A DNA stretch of 64,000 nucleotides from Rhodovastum atsumiense (GTDB lineage: Bacteria > Pseudomonadota > Alphaproteobacteria > Acetobacterales > Acetobacteraceae). Where the stretch lies: the NCBI RefSeq assembly GCF_937425535.1, contig NZ_OW485601.1:4261501-4325500 (forward strand), written 5' to 3'. The position numbers were made by a program, and so were the translations under genes. Of this stretch, positions 16,608-24,813 are shown one piece after another. Each line of letters starts with the position of its first letter. Within the stretch, counting starts at the first letter, position 1. The notes under the pieces are model-generated. The model was not told the DNA's origin. It saw only the letters and a program-made list of their open reading frames with translations, and did not search any database.

Positions 16608-16664
16608 ATATCCGGACGGAGGGCGTCACCCGGCCTCGCGCCCGCACAGCCCAGGTTGGAAGAC

Positions 16665-17237
16665 ATGCCCCCGCTTGATCCCCGGACCACCGCGCTCGTG
16701 CTGATAGATCTGCAGCAGGGCATTGTCGGCATGAGCCTCGCGCCGCGTCCCGGGCCGCAGGTGGTGCGGGTGGCCGGCACGCTCGCCGGGCGCTGCCGTG
16801 CCGCCGGGGTGCCGGTGGTGCTGGTGCGCGTCGCCTTCGCCGCGGATTTCGCCGACGCCCCGCCCGGCCCCGTGGACACTCCGCCCGTGCGTGGCCCCGG
16901 CCCGCTGCCGGCGCAGTGGAGCGAACTGGTGCCGGGCCTGGCCGAGCCGGGCGACCTGCATGTCACCAAGCGGCAATGGGGCGCCTTCTACGGCACCGGG
17001 CTCGACCTGCAGTTGCGCCGACGCGGCATCCGCACCATCGTGCTGGGTGGCATCGCCACCAATTTCGGCGTGGAATCGACCGCGCGCGCCGCCTGGGAGC
17101 ACGGCTACGGCGTGGTGCTGGCCGAGGATGCCTGCGCCTCGGTCTCGGCCGAGCTGCACGAGATGGCGGTCCGCCACATCTTCCCGCGCATCGCCCGCGT
17201 GGTCCGCAGCACCGACATCGCCTTCGCCCCGGCCTGA
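16665..17237 (+). CDS. Isochorismatase-family hydrolase lacking the catalytic cysteine
   Basis: 190 aa, typical length for cysteine-hydrolase/isochorismatase proteins. The fold motifs are visible: ALVLIDLQQG with the catalytic aspartate, a lysine in VTKRQWGAF, and GGIATNFGVESTARAAWEHGY. In amidase-type members the residue after the TN(x) turn is cysteine; here it is glycine (TNFGVES), so nucleophilic amidase chemistry is unlikely and isochorismatase-like hydrolysis or a non-amidase role is more likely. ATG 16665 is chosen as the start; the open frame extends far upstream over the TetR gene. The AbrB-type gene follows after 4 nt, so they are co-expressed under the divergent TetR. Confidence 0.85.
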   Translation: MPPLDPRTTALVLIDLQQGIVGMSLAPRPGPQVVRVAGTLAGRCRAAGVPVVLVRVAFAADFADAPPGPVDTPPVRGPGPLPAQWSELVPGLAEPGDLHVTKRQWGAFYGTGLDLQLRRRGIRTIVLGGIATNFGVESTARAAWEHGYGVVLAEDACASVSAELHEMAVRHIFPRIARVVRSTDIAFAPA

Positions 17238-17241
17238 TCCC

Positions 17242-18309
17242 GTGCCGCCCTGTCGTCGCCCGGTGGCGCTGTGGGCGCTGCTGGTGCTGCTGTCCGTGCT
17301 GCTCGCCGCCGCGTTCGAATGGATGCGGCTGGCCGCCGCGCTGCTGCTCGGGCCGATGCTCGCGGGCATCGTCGTCGCCGCCGGCCTCGCCCCGGTGGCG
17401 GTGCCGCGGCCGCTGTTCTGGCTCGCCCAGGGGGTGATCGGCGCCATGATGGGGCGGGTGATCACGCTGCCCATCCTCTCCGCCATGCTGCGGGACTGGC
17501 CGCTGTTCCTGCTTTCCATCGGCGCGGTCATCGCCGCGGGGATGGCACTGGGCTGGTTGCTCGCCCGCTGGCGGGTGCTGCCGGGCAGCTCGGCGGTGTG
17601 GGGCTTCTTCCCCGGCGCCGCCCTGGCCATGGCGCTGATGGCCGAGGCGTTCGGCGAGGATATCCGCCTGGTCGCGTTCATGCAGTACCTGCGGGTGGCG
17701 CTGGTCACCCTGGCCGCCTCGGCGGTGGCGCAGCTCTGGGGCGAAGGGACGGCGGCGACGACGGCGACGGACTGGCTGGGGCCGGTGGACGGGGCGGCCC
17801 TGGCCGGGACCCTGGCCGTGATCGTGGCCGGCGTCGGGCTGGGCTGGCGCCTGCGTTCGCCTTCGGCCCCGCTGCTGGTGCCGATGGTCGCGGCGGCCGC
17901 GCTCGGCGATGCCGGGGTGCTGACGATCACCCTGCCGCCCTGGCTGCTGGCCGGCAGCTACGCCGTGGTCGGCTGGGGCATCGGCCTGCGCTTCACCCGC
18001 ACGACGGTGCGGCACGTGCTCCGCGCGCTGCCGCGCATCACCGTCGCGATCGTGGTGCTGATCGGGATCTGCGGCGGCATGGCCGCGCTGCTGGCGGCGG
18101 TGAGCGAACTCGACCCGCTGACCGCCTATCTGGCGATGTGCCCCGGTGGCGCCGATGCGGTCGCGATCATCGCCGCGTCGAGCCATGTGGACATGCCCTT
18201 CGTCGTGGCCATGCAGACCGGGCGCTTCCTGGTGCTGGTCTTCACCGGGCCGCTGCTGGCCCGGCTGGTGGCCCGCCACGCCCTGCCGGCGGGGCGCGGC
18301 GCCGGCTGA
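17242..18309 (+). CDS. AbrB/AimA-type membrane protein
   Basis: 355 aa from a GTG, 4 nt after the isochorismatase stop. About ten hydrophobic segments fill the protein and form two repeated halves of the kind named AbrB duplication, containing FFPGAALAMALMAEAFGED in the first half and AYLAMCPGGADAVAIIAA in the second. Members were first annotated as ammonia monooxygenase-like; they are inner-membrane proteins, probably transporters, and are not linked to ammonia oxidation. The context with a hydrolase and a TetR repressor suggests transport of a small organic compound handled by the hydrolase. Confidence 0.85.
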   Translation: MPPCRRPVALWALLVLLSVLLAAAFEWMRLAAALLLGPMLAGIVVAAGLAPVAVPRPLFWLAQGVIGAMMGRVITLPILSAMLRDWPLFLLSIGAVIAAGMALGWLLARWRVLPGSSAVWGFFPGAALAMALMAEAFGEDIRLVAFMQYLRVALVTLAASAVAQLWGEGTAATTATDWLGPVDGAALAGTLAVIVAGVGLGWRLRSPSAPLLVPMVAAAALGDAGVLTITLPPWLLAGSYAVVGWGIGLRFTRTTVRHVLRALPRITVAIVVLIGICGGMAALLAAVSELDPLTAYLAMCPGGADAVAIIAASSHVDMPFVVAMQTGRFLVLVFTGPLLARLVARHALPAGRGAG

Positions 18310-18470
18310 CGGGTTTGACGCGCATAAGGCCGCTGCTTCGTGTCTTGTTGGAGAGCCGCACCGCATCCACCGTTCGCAGGCGGCTTCGGCAATGGGGGGC
18401 GGCAGGGGGCTTGATCTTCAGGCAGGACTTCCACGACGCCTTCGGGACGTGGCCGATCGCCTACATCCGC
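18310..18470. other. Intergenic region before a gene remnant
   Basis: No start, motif or promoter recognised. A frame here reads RQDFHDAFGTWPIAYIR, which looks protein-like but is not linked to any intact gene. Confidence 0.3.
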
Positions 18471-18663
18471 TCCGACGCTGATGACGCTGGCGGAAGACGA
18501 TCCTCTTGCGGCGGGGACCCAGGCGTTCTTCGACGCGCTGCGCTGCCCGAAAGCGCTTGTCCGCTTCACGGCGGCCGAAGGCACGGGCGGGCATTGCGAG
18601 ATGATGAACCGCTCGTTGCTGAACGACCGGGTGCTGGACTGGCTCGACGAAGTTCTTGCGTAG
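18471..18663 (+). pseudogene. C-terminal remnant of an alpha/beta hydrolase
   Basis: The frame reads PTLMTLAEDDPLAAGTQAF and continues past GTGGHCEMMNRSLLNDRVLDWLDEVLA to a stop at 18661-18663. This is the last ~65 residues of a prolyl-oligopeptidase-like alpha/beta hydrolase: the acid-bearing loop AEDDPL and the histidine in GGHCE are the last two members of a Ser-Asp-His triad. The nucleophile-elbow part is absent upstream, where the frame becomes unrelated sequence. It could only be expressed as a non-functional fragment. Confidence 0.6.
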
Positions 18664-18828
18664 GGGCCGCCCGGCTGCGTGCAGGAGGCCCGCGCCAATC
18701 GCCGTTTCGGATCGAATCCAAATTATACGGCCTTGGACGCCCTGCAGCCGGATAGGGTGGTCAGCGGCCATAGGGCCTGCGGCTCCGATGTCCGCTCTGC
18801 TCCCGACTCCGGACAGGCGGAAAACGCT

Positions 18829-19470
18829 CTAAGCCTGCGGCCGGGCCTGTTCCGCGAGCAGTGCCTCATCGCGGGCGCTGGCCCGGGCCACGGCGGGCCG
18901 GCCGTTGAAGCGTTGCAGGTAGGCGGCGAATTCCGGCCGCTCCGGGAACAGGCCGGACTTGATGGCCCAGGTCAGCGCCGAGCCCCAGAGCGGGTCGGCC
19001 GCAGTGAAGCGGTCGCCAAGCAGCCAAGGGCCTTGGCGCAACTGCCCGGCCAGCGTGGCGAGCATGGTGTCGAAGTCGCCGTAGGGGGACATGGCGGTCG
19101 GTCCGGGCTCGCGCTGCTGGACCCGGTCCACCACGGCCGGCTCGAAGGAGGAGGTGTAGAACACCAGCCAGCGCAGGTAGGGTCCGCGCAGGGCATCGCC
19201 GATGGCCGGGGCCAGGCCGGCCTCGGGGAACAGGTCGGCAAGGTAGATGTAGATGGCAACCTGCTCGGTGACGACGGCGTCGCCGTGGCGCAGCGCTGGC
19301 ACCTTGCCCATCGGGTTGACCGCGAGATAGGCGGGCTGGCGCTGCTCGCCGGCCTGCTGGTTCAGCACATGCAGGCGATAGGGCACGCCAAGCTCCTCCA
19401 GCAGCAACAGCACGCCAGAGGAACGCGTGTGGGGCATGTGGTAGAGCAGCACGTCGCGGCCGTCGGCCAT
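18829..19470 (-). CDS. Glutathione S-transferase family protein
   Basis: 213 aa. The N-terminal thioredoxin-fold domain (~1-82) starts LLYHMPHTRSSGVLLLLEEL, with serine or tyrosine near the N-terminus as the glutathione-activating residue, and contains NPMGKVPALRHG and the gamma-glutamyl contact TEQVAIYIYLAD. The C-terminal helical domain (~90-213) has FTAADPLWGSALTW, the N-capping-box region. It conjugates or reduces with glutathione in the cytosol; the substrate is not deducible. Single gene, no operon partner. Confidence 0.92.
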   Translation of the reverse strand: MADGRDVLLYHMPHTRSSGVLLLLEELGVPYRLHVLNQQAGEQRQPAYLAVNPMGKVPALRHGDAVVTEQVAIYIYLADLFPEAGLAPAIGDALRGPYLRWLVFYTSSFEPAVVDRVQQREPGPTAMSPYGDFDTMLATLAGQLRQGPWLLGDRFTAADPLWGSALTWAIKSGLFPERPEFAAYLQRFNGRPAVARASARDEALLAEQARPQA

Positions 19471-19727
19471 GGTGGTCTCCCAGGATTCGGCGCGGTAGCG
19501 CGGTAGCGGGCATGGGACGGGAAGCCTAGAGCGGATCGCCGCAGAGCGGAACGTGCGAAGGCGTGAATCCGCTCTTCAATTAAAAGCCTGGAGCGCGCGC
19601 CTGCGCGCCTGACGACAGTCAGGCAAAAAGCGCTTTGGTTCGAACGCCCGGAAGCCGGGCTGCCAGCGTCCGCTATGGGCATGGCGTTCCGGACAGGGGC
19701 GGTTTCCCGGAAACGCTGTCCGGGCAG
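19471..19727. other. Intergenic region with short hairpins
   Basis: Includes a CCGGACAG-loop-CTGTCCGG hairpin at about 19689-19723 directly before the methyltransferase fragment, and several GC-rich inverted repeats near 19590-19610. No gene recognised. Confidence 0.4.
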
Positions 19728-19845
19728 TGCACGTAACGCCCGACATAAATCCCCGGCCGACCCGGCACACAGGCAGGGAAGCGCGTCACCACGGCCCGGT
19801 GCAGGTCGTGGTCGGCGGATGGTCAATCTCCACGCAGCAGGTCGC
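19728..19845 (-). pseudogene. Duplicated 3' fragment of the methyltransferase gene
   Basis: This stretch repeats the 3' end of the methyltransferase gene at 20769-21473 with some substitutions. It matches ~20795-20885 and then jumps to ~20980-21000, omitting about 95 bases. The jump falls at a GTCGGCGG sequence that occurs at both edges of the missing segment in the intact gene, so the deletion probably arose by slippage between these short direct repeats. It is not translatable as a methyltransferase. Confidence 0.75.
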
Positions 19846-20041
19846 TTTTCCAATTGTCAGGAGCGCACGACGCCCGTATTGGGAAGGTGCGCGGCGACAA
19901 CGTTCGTTGCGCGGTCACTGGAGACTGGATGTCAGAGCTTGTGTGATAAGGTTCTCTGAATTTCAGAGAGCCTCGTGAGTTCAAAGCCGCCGGTGCATGC
20001 GCGCCGGGGTGTTTTTTCCACGTCCATCATACGAGCGCTGC
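19846..20041. other. Intergenic region
   Basis: No coding signal. It separates the methyltransferase fragment from the YjhX-like remnant. A T-run at about 20013-20018 precedes the latter. Confidence 0.35.
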
Positions 20042-20218
20042 ATGAACTTCTCACGAAATGAGCAACGTGCGCTGCACGTCCTGGCCCCTGGGGGCTGCAT
20101 CCTCCACCAGCGTGGCGACGGACCCAGAATCCCGGTCAGGCCGCCCATATCGGATTTCGAAACGCGGCCGCGCCTCCATCCGTGCGCAACCCGACAATCA
20201 GGGGGCATGACATGCTGA
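20042..20218 (+). pseudogene. YjhX-family N-terminal remnant
   Basis: Begins MNFSRNEQRALHVLAPGGCI and LHQRGDG, which matches the conserved N-terminus of the ~85-residue YjhX toxin family (MN(I/F)S..EQR.LH.LA.GG.I.H). After about 27 residues the similarity ends and the frame runs on into sequence before the GNAT start. Most of the family domain is missing, so it is a truncated copy. No antitoxin partner is adjacent. Confidence 0.55.
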
Positions 20219-20712
20219 TCCGTGATGAAACGATGGGTGACATCCCGGCGATCAGCCGGGTTGTCACGGAAGCCCTCCTGCTGCTTGCGCAAGCGACCGG
20301 AACCGAGGCGAGGATTGTTGAGGCGCTCAGGGCAGAGGACGCGCTTGTCCTCTCGCTTGTCGCCGAGGAGGCGGGCGAGGTGATCGGGTATCTGGCCGCC
20401 TCGGCGGCACGGATCGGGACGCAGGAGGGGTGGGGGCTCATCGGCCCGCTTGCCGTTTTGCCGTCAAGACATCGCCAGGGGATCGGCACGGCCCTGATGA
20501 CCGAGGCCCTCCGCCGACTGCGGGCGACCAGCCGGGGCGTGGCGCTGGTGGGCGACCCCGCCTATTACGGCCGGTTCGGCTTCCGGTCCTTTCCTGGACT
20601 GGGCGTGGTTGGCTGTCCCCCCGAAGTGGTTCAGGCCTTGCCGTTCGACGCCACTGAGCCGCGCGGAGAACTGATCCACCACCGGGCATTCGGTCTGGAC
20701 CAACAGGACTGA
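20212..20712 (+). CDS. GNAT-family N-acetyltransferase
   Basis: 166 aa. It begins MLIRDETMGDIPAI, the usual first strand and helix of the GNAT fold. The acetyl-CoA loop is present in VLPSRHRQGIGTALMTEALR (R/Q-x-x-G-x-G/A), followed by LVGDPAYYGRFGF, typical of the YhbS-like subgroup. ATG 20212 has a CAGGGGGC ribosome-binding site; the start 30 nt upstream lacks one. The acceptor substrate is unknown. It converges with the methyltransferase gene and shares a terminator with it. Confidence 0.9.
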   Translation: MLIRDETMGDIPAISRVVTEALLLLAQATGTEARIVEALRAEDALVLSLVAEEAGEVIGYLAASAARIGTQEGWGLIGPLAVLPSRHRQGIGTALMTEALRRLRATSRGVALVGDPAYYGRFGFRSFPGLGVVGCPPEVVQALPFDATEPRGELIHHRAFGLDQQD

Positions 20713-20717
20713 CGGAA

Positions 20718-20754
20718 GGTCGGGCTGTATCTCATCGAGAGGTGCAGCCCGACC
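20718..20754. terminator. Bidirectional terminator
   Basis: GGTCGGGCTG, 17-base loop, CAGCCCGACC: a perfect 10-bp stem between the convergent acetyltransferase and methyltransferase stops. Confidence 0.7.
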
Positions 20755-20768
20755 GCTCGTGGCGGGTA

Positions 20769-21473
20769 TCATCCGTCGGATGTTGACCCCTGGTGGCGCA
20801 CGTACCGCGCGACATGAATTCCCGGGCGGCCCGGCACATAGGCAGGCGAGCGTGTCACCACGGCCCGGTGCAGGTCGTGGTCGGCGGGGGTGCCGACCCT
20901 GAATGCGGCGGCGACCGTGAAGTCGGCCGCGAGCTTGCCCAGGGCCTGGTCATCGATGGTGATCGGCTCGGTCGGGGTCGGCGGATGGTCGATCTCCACG
21001 CTCAGCAGGAAGCACCCGCCCGGCTTCGTCACCCGCCCGATCTCGCGGATGGTCCTGGCCAGGTCATCGACGTGGTCGAGCGCGTTCAGGCACGTCACGA
21101 TATCGAAATGCCCCGTCGGGAACGGGATGTTTTCCGAGCCGGAGGCGACATACCGCATCCTGTGGCGGTCCGCCCCGAGCTTCAGGTACTCTGCCACCAG
21201 CGGATCGAGGCCGACACGTTCGGCGGTCATGTCGGCCCATTCCAGGCTGCCGCGCGGGCCGCAGCCGATGTCGAGGACGCGCTTGCCCGCGTAGTCCTCC
21301 CGCCGCAGGCCGTACACGGTCGTGTAGAGCGGTTCGTAGTGCGCGTTCGACAGGCAGCCATTCTGTTCGAGGTAGCGCCGGTTCCAGTAGCTCAATTCAT
21401 GGTGGCGCTTGAACGCGCGGGGAAACAACAGCGCATAGCCGCGACGGGCTGCCTTCCTGACGATTGCGATCAT
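20769..21473 (-). CDS. Class I SAM-dependent methyltransferase
   Basis: 234 aa. It has a basic N-terminus, then the Rossmann motif I VLDIGCGPRGSLEWAD (~68-83), an acidic end of strand 2 (VGLDPL), FDIVTCLNALDHVDDL for motif IV and VTKPGGCFLLSVE for the post-IV strand. It methylates an unknown small molecule or sugar; the family includes methyltransferases of polysaccharide and lipid loci. ATG 21473 has a strong AGGAGG box. The LuxR-type gene upstream ends 38 nt before it, so they may share a transcript. Part of its 3' end is duplicated at 19728-19845. Confidence 0.9.
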   Translation of the reverse strand: MIAIVRKAARRGYALLFPRAFKRHHELSYWNRRYLEQNGCLSNAHYEPLYTTVYGLRREDYAGKRVLDIGCGPRGSLEWADMTAERVGLDPLVAEYLKLGADRHRMRYVASGSENIPFPTGHFDIVTCLNALDHVDDLARTIREIGRVTKPGGCFLLSVEIDHPPTPTEPITIDDQALGKLAADFTVAAAFRVGTPADHDLHRAVVTRSPAYVPGRPGIHVARYVRHQGSTSDG

Positions 21474-21511
21474 GGGCCTGCCTCCTGGGGGCGTACGTGG
21501 CGTGATCCGGC

Positions 21512-22654
21512 TCAGACGGGCGGCACCAGCCGGCTGACCAGCGCCACCAGCTCGGCCTGGCGTGACGTCGCGGTCTTGGCGAAGATCCGCGCGAGATGCG
21601 TCTTCGCCGTTGCCTCGGTGATGCCCAGGGCGCGCCCGGCCAGCGCCAGCCCCGTCCCGGCCGCGAGATGGCCCAGCAGCCGCGCCTCCGCCGGGGTCAG
21701 GCGGAAGCGGGACGCCACCGCCGCCAGCCCCTCCGCGTGGTCGCGGGCGGGCGGGGTGACGAAGATCGCGGCGGCGGCACGGGGCAGCAGGCGCCGACGG
21801 TGCTCGCTGCCCCGCAACGGCAGCACATGCGCCAGCGCCGGCAGGTCGGCGGGGCCGCCCAGCGGCACCCCCAGCCCGGCCCGCCCGATGCCCGCCTCGT
21901 CGTCCGAGGCGGCGACGGCGCTGCGCAACGCGGCGGTTTCGTCCAGGCGCCCTCCGCACAGCTTGCCGCCCCGCTCGTGGATCGGCCCGTCCTGCTCCAT
22001 CATGCGGCGGGCGGCCAGGTTCGCATGCAGGATGTTGCTCTCCCGGTCGAGGATGCCGATGCCCACCGCCAGCCCGTCCAGGCTTCCGGCCAGCGCGGCA
22101 TTCTCCAGCCGGCGCATCTCCAGCAGGTCCCCGATCGCGACGGCCCGGCGCAGATGCGGGATCAGCCGGCGCATCATCGCGATCTCCCGCCTGGTCGCCA
22201 CGCCGGTATCGATGTGCCGGACCACCGCGAAGACGCCGACGCGGCCCGCATCGCGCAGGACGATCGCGTTCAGCGCGTCGCACCAGCCCAGCGAGGGGGT
22301 GGCCCAGTCGCGGGCAACCGGGCCGGAGAGGAAATTCACCCCGCCCGGCTTGCGCGACAGCACATAGGGTTCGTCCGGGTCATGCGTCGCATCGCCCATG
22401 GCGGCGCCGACGGCCGCGACGACGTCGCCGCGATACGTGCTGGCGATGATCTCGGCGACCCCGGGCGGCTCGTTCCAGGCGCGTCCGAAGCGCAGCGCGC
22501 CGCGGCGCAGGTCCACCACCATCAGCCGCCCCATGATGCAGTCCAGCGCTTCGCAGATCCGCCGCATCGCCTCCGGCCAGGTGTCCGGGTCCAGCGCGCA
22601 ATCGTAGATGCCACCGATCAGGTCCGAAATGCCGGCGGCGCTCGGGGTGTCCAT
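21512..22654 (-). CDS. LuxR-type helix-turn-helix regulator, paralogue 1
   Basis: 380 aa. The last ~60 residues form a LuxR/GerE DNA-binding domain: LTPAEARLLGHLAAGTGLAL then ALGITEATAKTHLARIFAKT. The N-terminal ~310 residues are a sensor region with an internal PAS-like part (IGILDRESNILHANLAARRM). The protein shares order, length and about half its residues with the gene immediately upstream (22685-23827), so they are tandem duplicates. No acyl-homoserine-lactone-binding motif is seen, so quorum sensing is not implied. Signal and targets are unknown. Confidence 0.88.
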   Translation of the reverse strand: MDTPSAAGISDLIGGIYDCALDPDTWPEAMRRICEALDCIMGRLMVVDLRRGALRFGRAWNEPPGVAEIIASTYRGDVVAAVGAAMGDATHDPDEPYVLSRKPGGVNFLSGPVARDWATPSLGWCDALNAIVLRDAGRVGVFAVVRHIDTGVATRREIAMMRRLIPHLRRAVAIGDLLEMRRLENAALAGSLDGLAVGIGILDRESNILHANLAARRMMEQDGPIHERGGKLCGGRLDETAALRSAVAASDDEAGIGRAGLGVPLGGPADLPALAHVLPLRGSEHRRRLLPRAAAAIFVTPPARDHAEGLAAVASRFRLTPAEARLLGHLAAGTGLALAGRALGITEATAKTHLARIFAKTATSRQAELVALVSRLVPPV

Positions 22655-22684
22655 GCCGTTTCTCCCTCCCGGGGGGCGTGGCGG

Positions 22685-23827
22685 CTATTCGGCGCGGACC
22701 GGCGGCATCATCCGGTGCACGCGGCCGACCAGCTCGGCCTGGCGTGATGTCGCGGTCTTGGAGAAGATCCGCGCCAGATGCGTCCTGGCTGTCGTCGCGG
22801 CGATGCCGAGGTCGCGGGCAGCCTGCGGCAGCGCCGTCCCGGCGACGAGGCGCCCGAGCAGCGCAGCCTCGGCCTGTGTCAGCCGGAAGCAGCGCGCGAC
22901 CGCCGCGAGCCCGGCCGCTTCGTTGCGGGGCGCGGGGGTGACGAAGACGACGGCGGCGGCGCGCGACAGGATGCCGGGGCTGCGTGAACCGGCATCGAGC
23001 GGCAGCACCTGTGCCAGCGCCGGCGGATCGGCGGGGCCGCCCAGCGACACGGCGATGCCTCTCCGGTCGTGCCACGCCATCGGCCGGGAGGTGGCGATCG
23101 CGTCCTGCAACGCCGCCGTGTCGGGGTGCTTCTGCGCCGACAACCTGCCGTTCACGCAGCGGATTGGGCCATCCTGCTGCATCATGCGGCGCGCGGTGAG
23201 GTTCGCGTGCAGCAGGGTGCCGTCGCGATCGACGATGCCGATGCCGACGGCGGCCCCGTCCAGGGCATCCGCCAACGCGTCGCGTTCCTGCGTGCGCAGC
23301 TCCAGCACATCGCCGATCGCGACGGCCCGGCGGATATGCGGCGCCAGCAGGCGCGCCAGCCGTTCCTCGCGCCCGGTGAACAGGCCCGCGCTCCGGTGCC
23401 GCGCGAGCCCCAGCCAACCGAGGCTGTCGTCGCGGTCCAGCACCACCAGGCCCAGAGCATCGCCTCCGCCGGGCAACGGCGCGACCGTCCCGTGGCCCTC
23501 GCCGGCGAGGACGTTCGCGTGGCCGCGCATGCGGTGCAGGACCAGCGGGGCATCCGGATCCCCCGCTGCCGCAATCCTGCGCGCATGCGCTTCCATGGCG
23601 TAGGGGAATGTTCCCAGGCTCATGCGCGTGGCCGGCCCGGGCTGGCGCCACGAGCAGGCGAAACGCGGCCGTCGCGTCGCCGGATCGGCGATCCATAGCT
23701 CGCCGCCCCCACAATCCAGGAAGGCGCAGATCCGCCGCATCGTTTCCGGCCAGTGATCCGGCGCCAATGCACAATCGTAGATCGCACCGATCAGGGTGGA
23801 CATCGTGGAGTCGGTGTCCTCGGACAT
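22685..23827 (-). CDS. LuxR-type helix-turn-helix regulator, paralogue 2
   Basis: 380 aa from ATG 23827. The open frame extends to 23968, but this start gives the same length as its tandem paralogue and aligns their first residues (LIGAIYDCALAPDHWPETMR against LIGGIYDCALDPDTWPEAMR). PAS-like segment around IGIVDRDGTLLHANLTARRM, and a C-terminal GerE helix-turn-helix LTQAEAALLGRLVAGTALPQ then DLGIAATTARTHLARIFSKT. The two genes are 30 nt apart in one direction. Role unknown. Confidence 0.87.
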   Translation of the reverse strand: MSEDTDSTMSTLIGAIYDCALAPDHWPETMRRICAFLDCGGGELWIADPATRRPRFACSWRQPGPATRMSLGTFPYAMEAHARRIAAAGDPDAPLVLHRMRGHANVLAGEGHGTVAPLPGGGDALGLVVLDRDDSLGWLGLARHRSAGLFTGREERLARLLAPHIRRAVAIGDVLELRTQERDALADALDGAAVGIGIVDRDGTLLHANLTARRMMQQDGPIRCVNGRLSAQKHPDTAALQDAIATSRPMAWHDRRGIAVSLGGPADPPALAQVLPLDAGSRSPGILSRAAAVVFVTPAPRNEAAGLAAVARCFRLTQAEAALLGRLVAGTALPQAARDLGIAATTARTHLARIFSKTATSRQAELVGRVHRMMPPVRAE

Positions 23828-24813
23828 TCCGTTGCCTGCCTCGTGCCACGTGACGGGCCTGACCGCTGCCGCCCGGGAAAGGCTCACGATCCGGCGAGCG
23901 TTGTGCGACTCCGGAATTTCCCGGGTGTCGTCATGCATTCGTATGACGGCGGCGAGAGGAAGCGTCAATAAAGTCCGGTCGGGCCGTGAGACAACTTACC
24001 GGGTGGAAAGCATTGGAGCGTGCGGGGCGCCTGTTCGACTGGCGCCCCGGGCGGGGACGGGGACGGTAGCGCGGTGGCCATATGTCAGGTATCGGTTGCG
24101 GGGCATCCTTCAACTGGCGCCGGTACTCTGATTGCGGCGGAAATGCTGCCTCGTGGTGCCGGGGCGAACGCCGGATCGGAAGCCTGTGCGAGCGCGGGAT
24201 GATGGGATCGGCCGTTCCACGAAACGGTCGCACCGGCAGAAAAGAAACCGGAGGAAGATATGCCGCAGGTCGGCCGTTCTCATGGCAGGCCGTGCCCGAC
24301 GGGTGCCGGGGCCCTGGACAGGGGAAAGCATGAAGGTACGGGCCGGAGAGTCACGTCAGTAACGAGATATGCACTTCAACTTTACAGCATTTATTTCAAT
24401 ATTGGCCGTTACGGAGTGGGCGGTTTTTAAACCGCGCCGCCTCTGCCCGGCCCGGATCGGGATCCTCCGCCGGTCAGCCCGGCTGTGCGAGCGTGGTCGG
24501 GCACGTCCGACAATTTGCCCGACATCCCCTGAACAGCTTTCCCGCAGGCCAGTCAAAACGGCATTTTATCAAATAAAAACGTGCCATTGAGCAATTATAA
24601 ATATCTCCGTCATGTGATCGAAGTATTATTTGAAGTGTATTCATATTATCGAGGTGTATGCTACGTAAAACATGCTCGCACTCAATGAGATGAAAATTGC
24701 ATGCTGGATGCAGTAAATGTATTGCATTCACGTTCATGCAAATTCATGTCGCAATGAATGTCATGTCATGCGCGCATGTGCATGTGCATATCTGGAAAAT
24801 AAGGAGCGTTATC
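23828..24813. other. Long intergenic region
   Basis: Nearly 1 kb without a supported gene. A GC hairpin GGGGCGCC-loop-GGCGCCCC lies at 24024-24048. From ~24540 to 24810 the DNA is AT-rich and contains repeated CATG/ATGCA words just before the RTX gene, a likely promoter and leader for it. Short open frames on both strands look random. Confidence 0.4.

Noticed and set aside
24024-24048. Perfect GC hairpin as a terminator or small RNA
   Set aside because: No T-run, no gene ending nearby, and no other conserved element; mentioned only within the intergenic entry.
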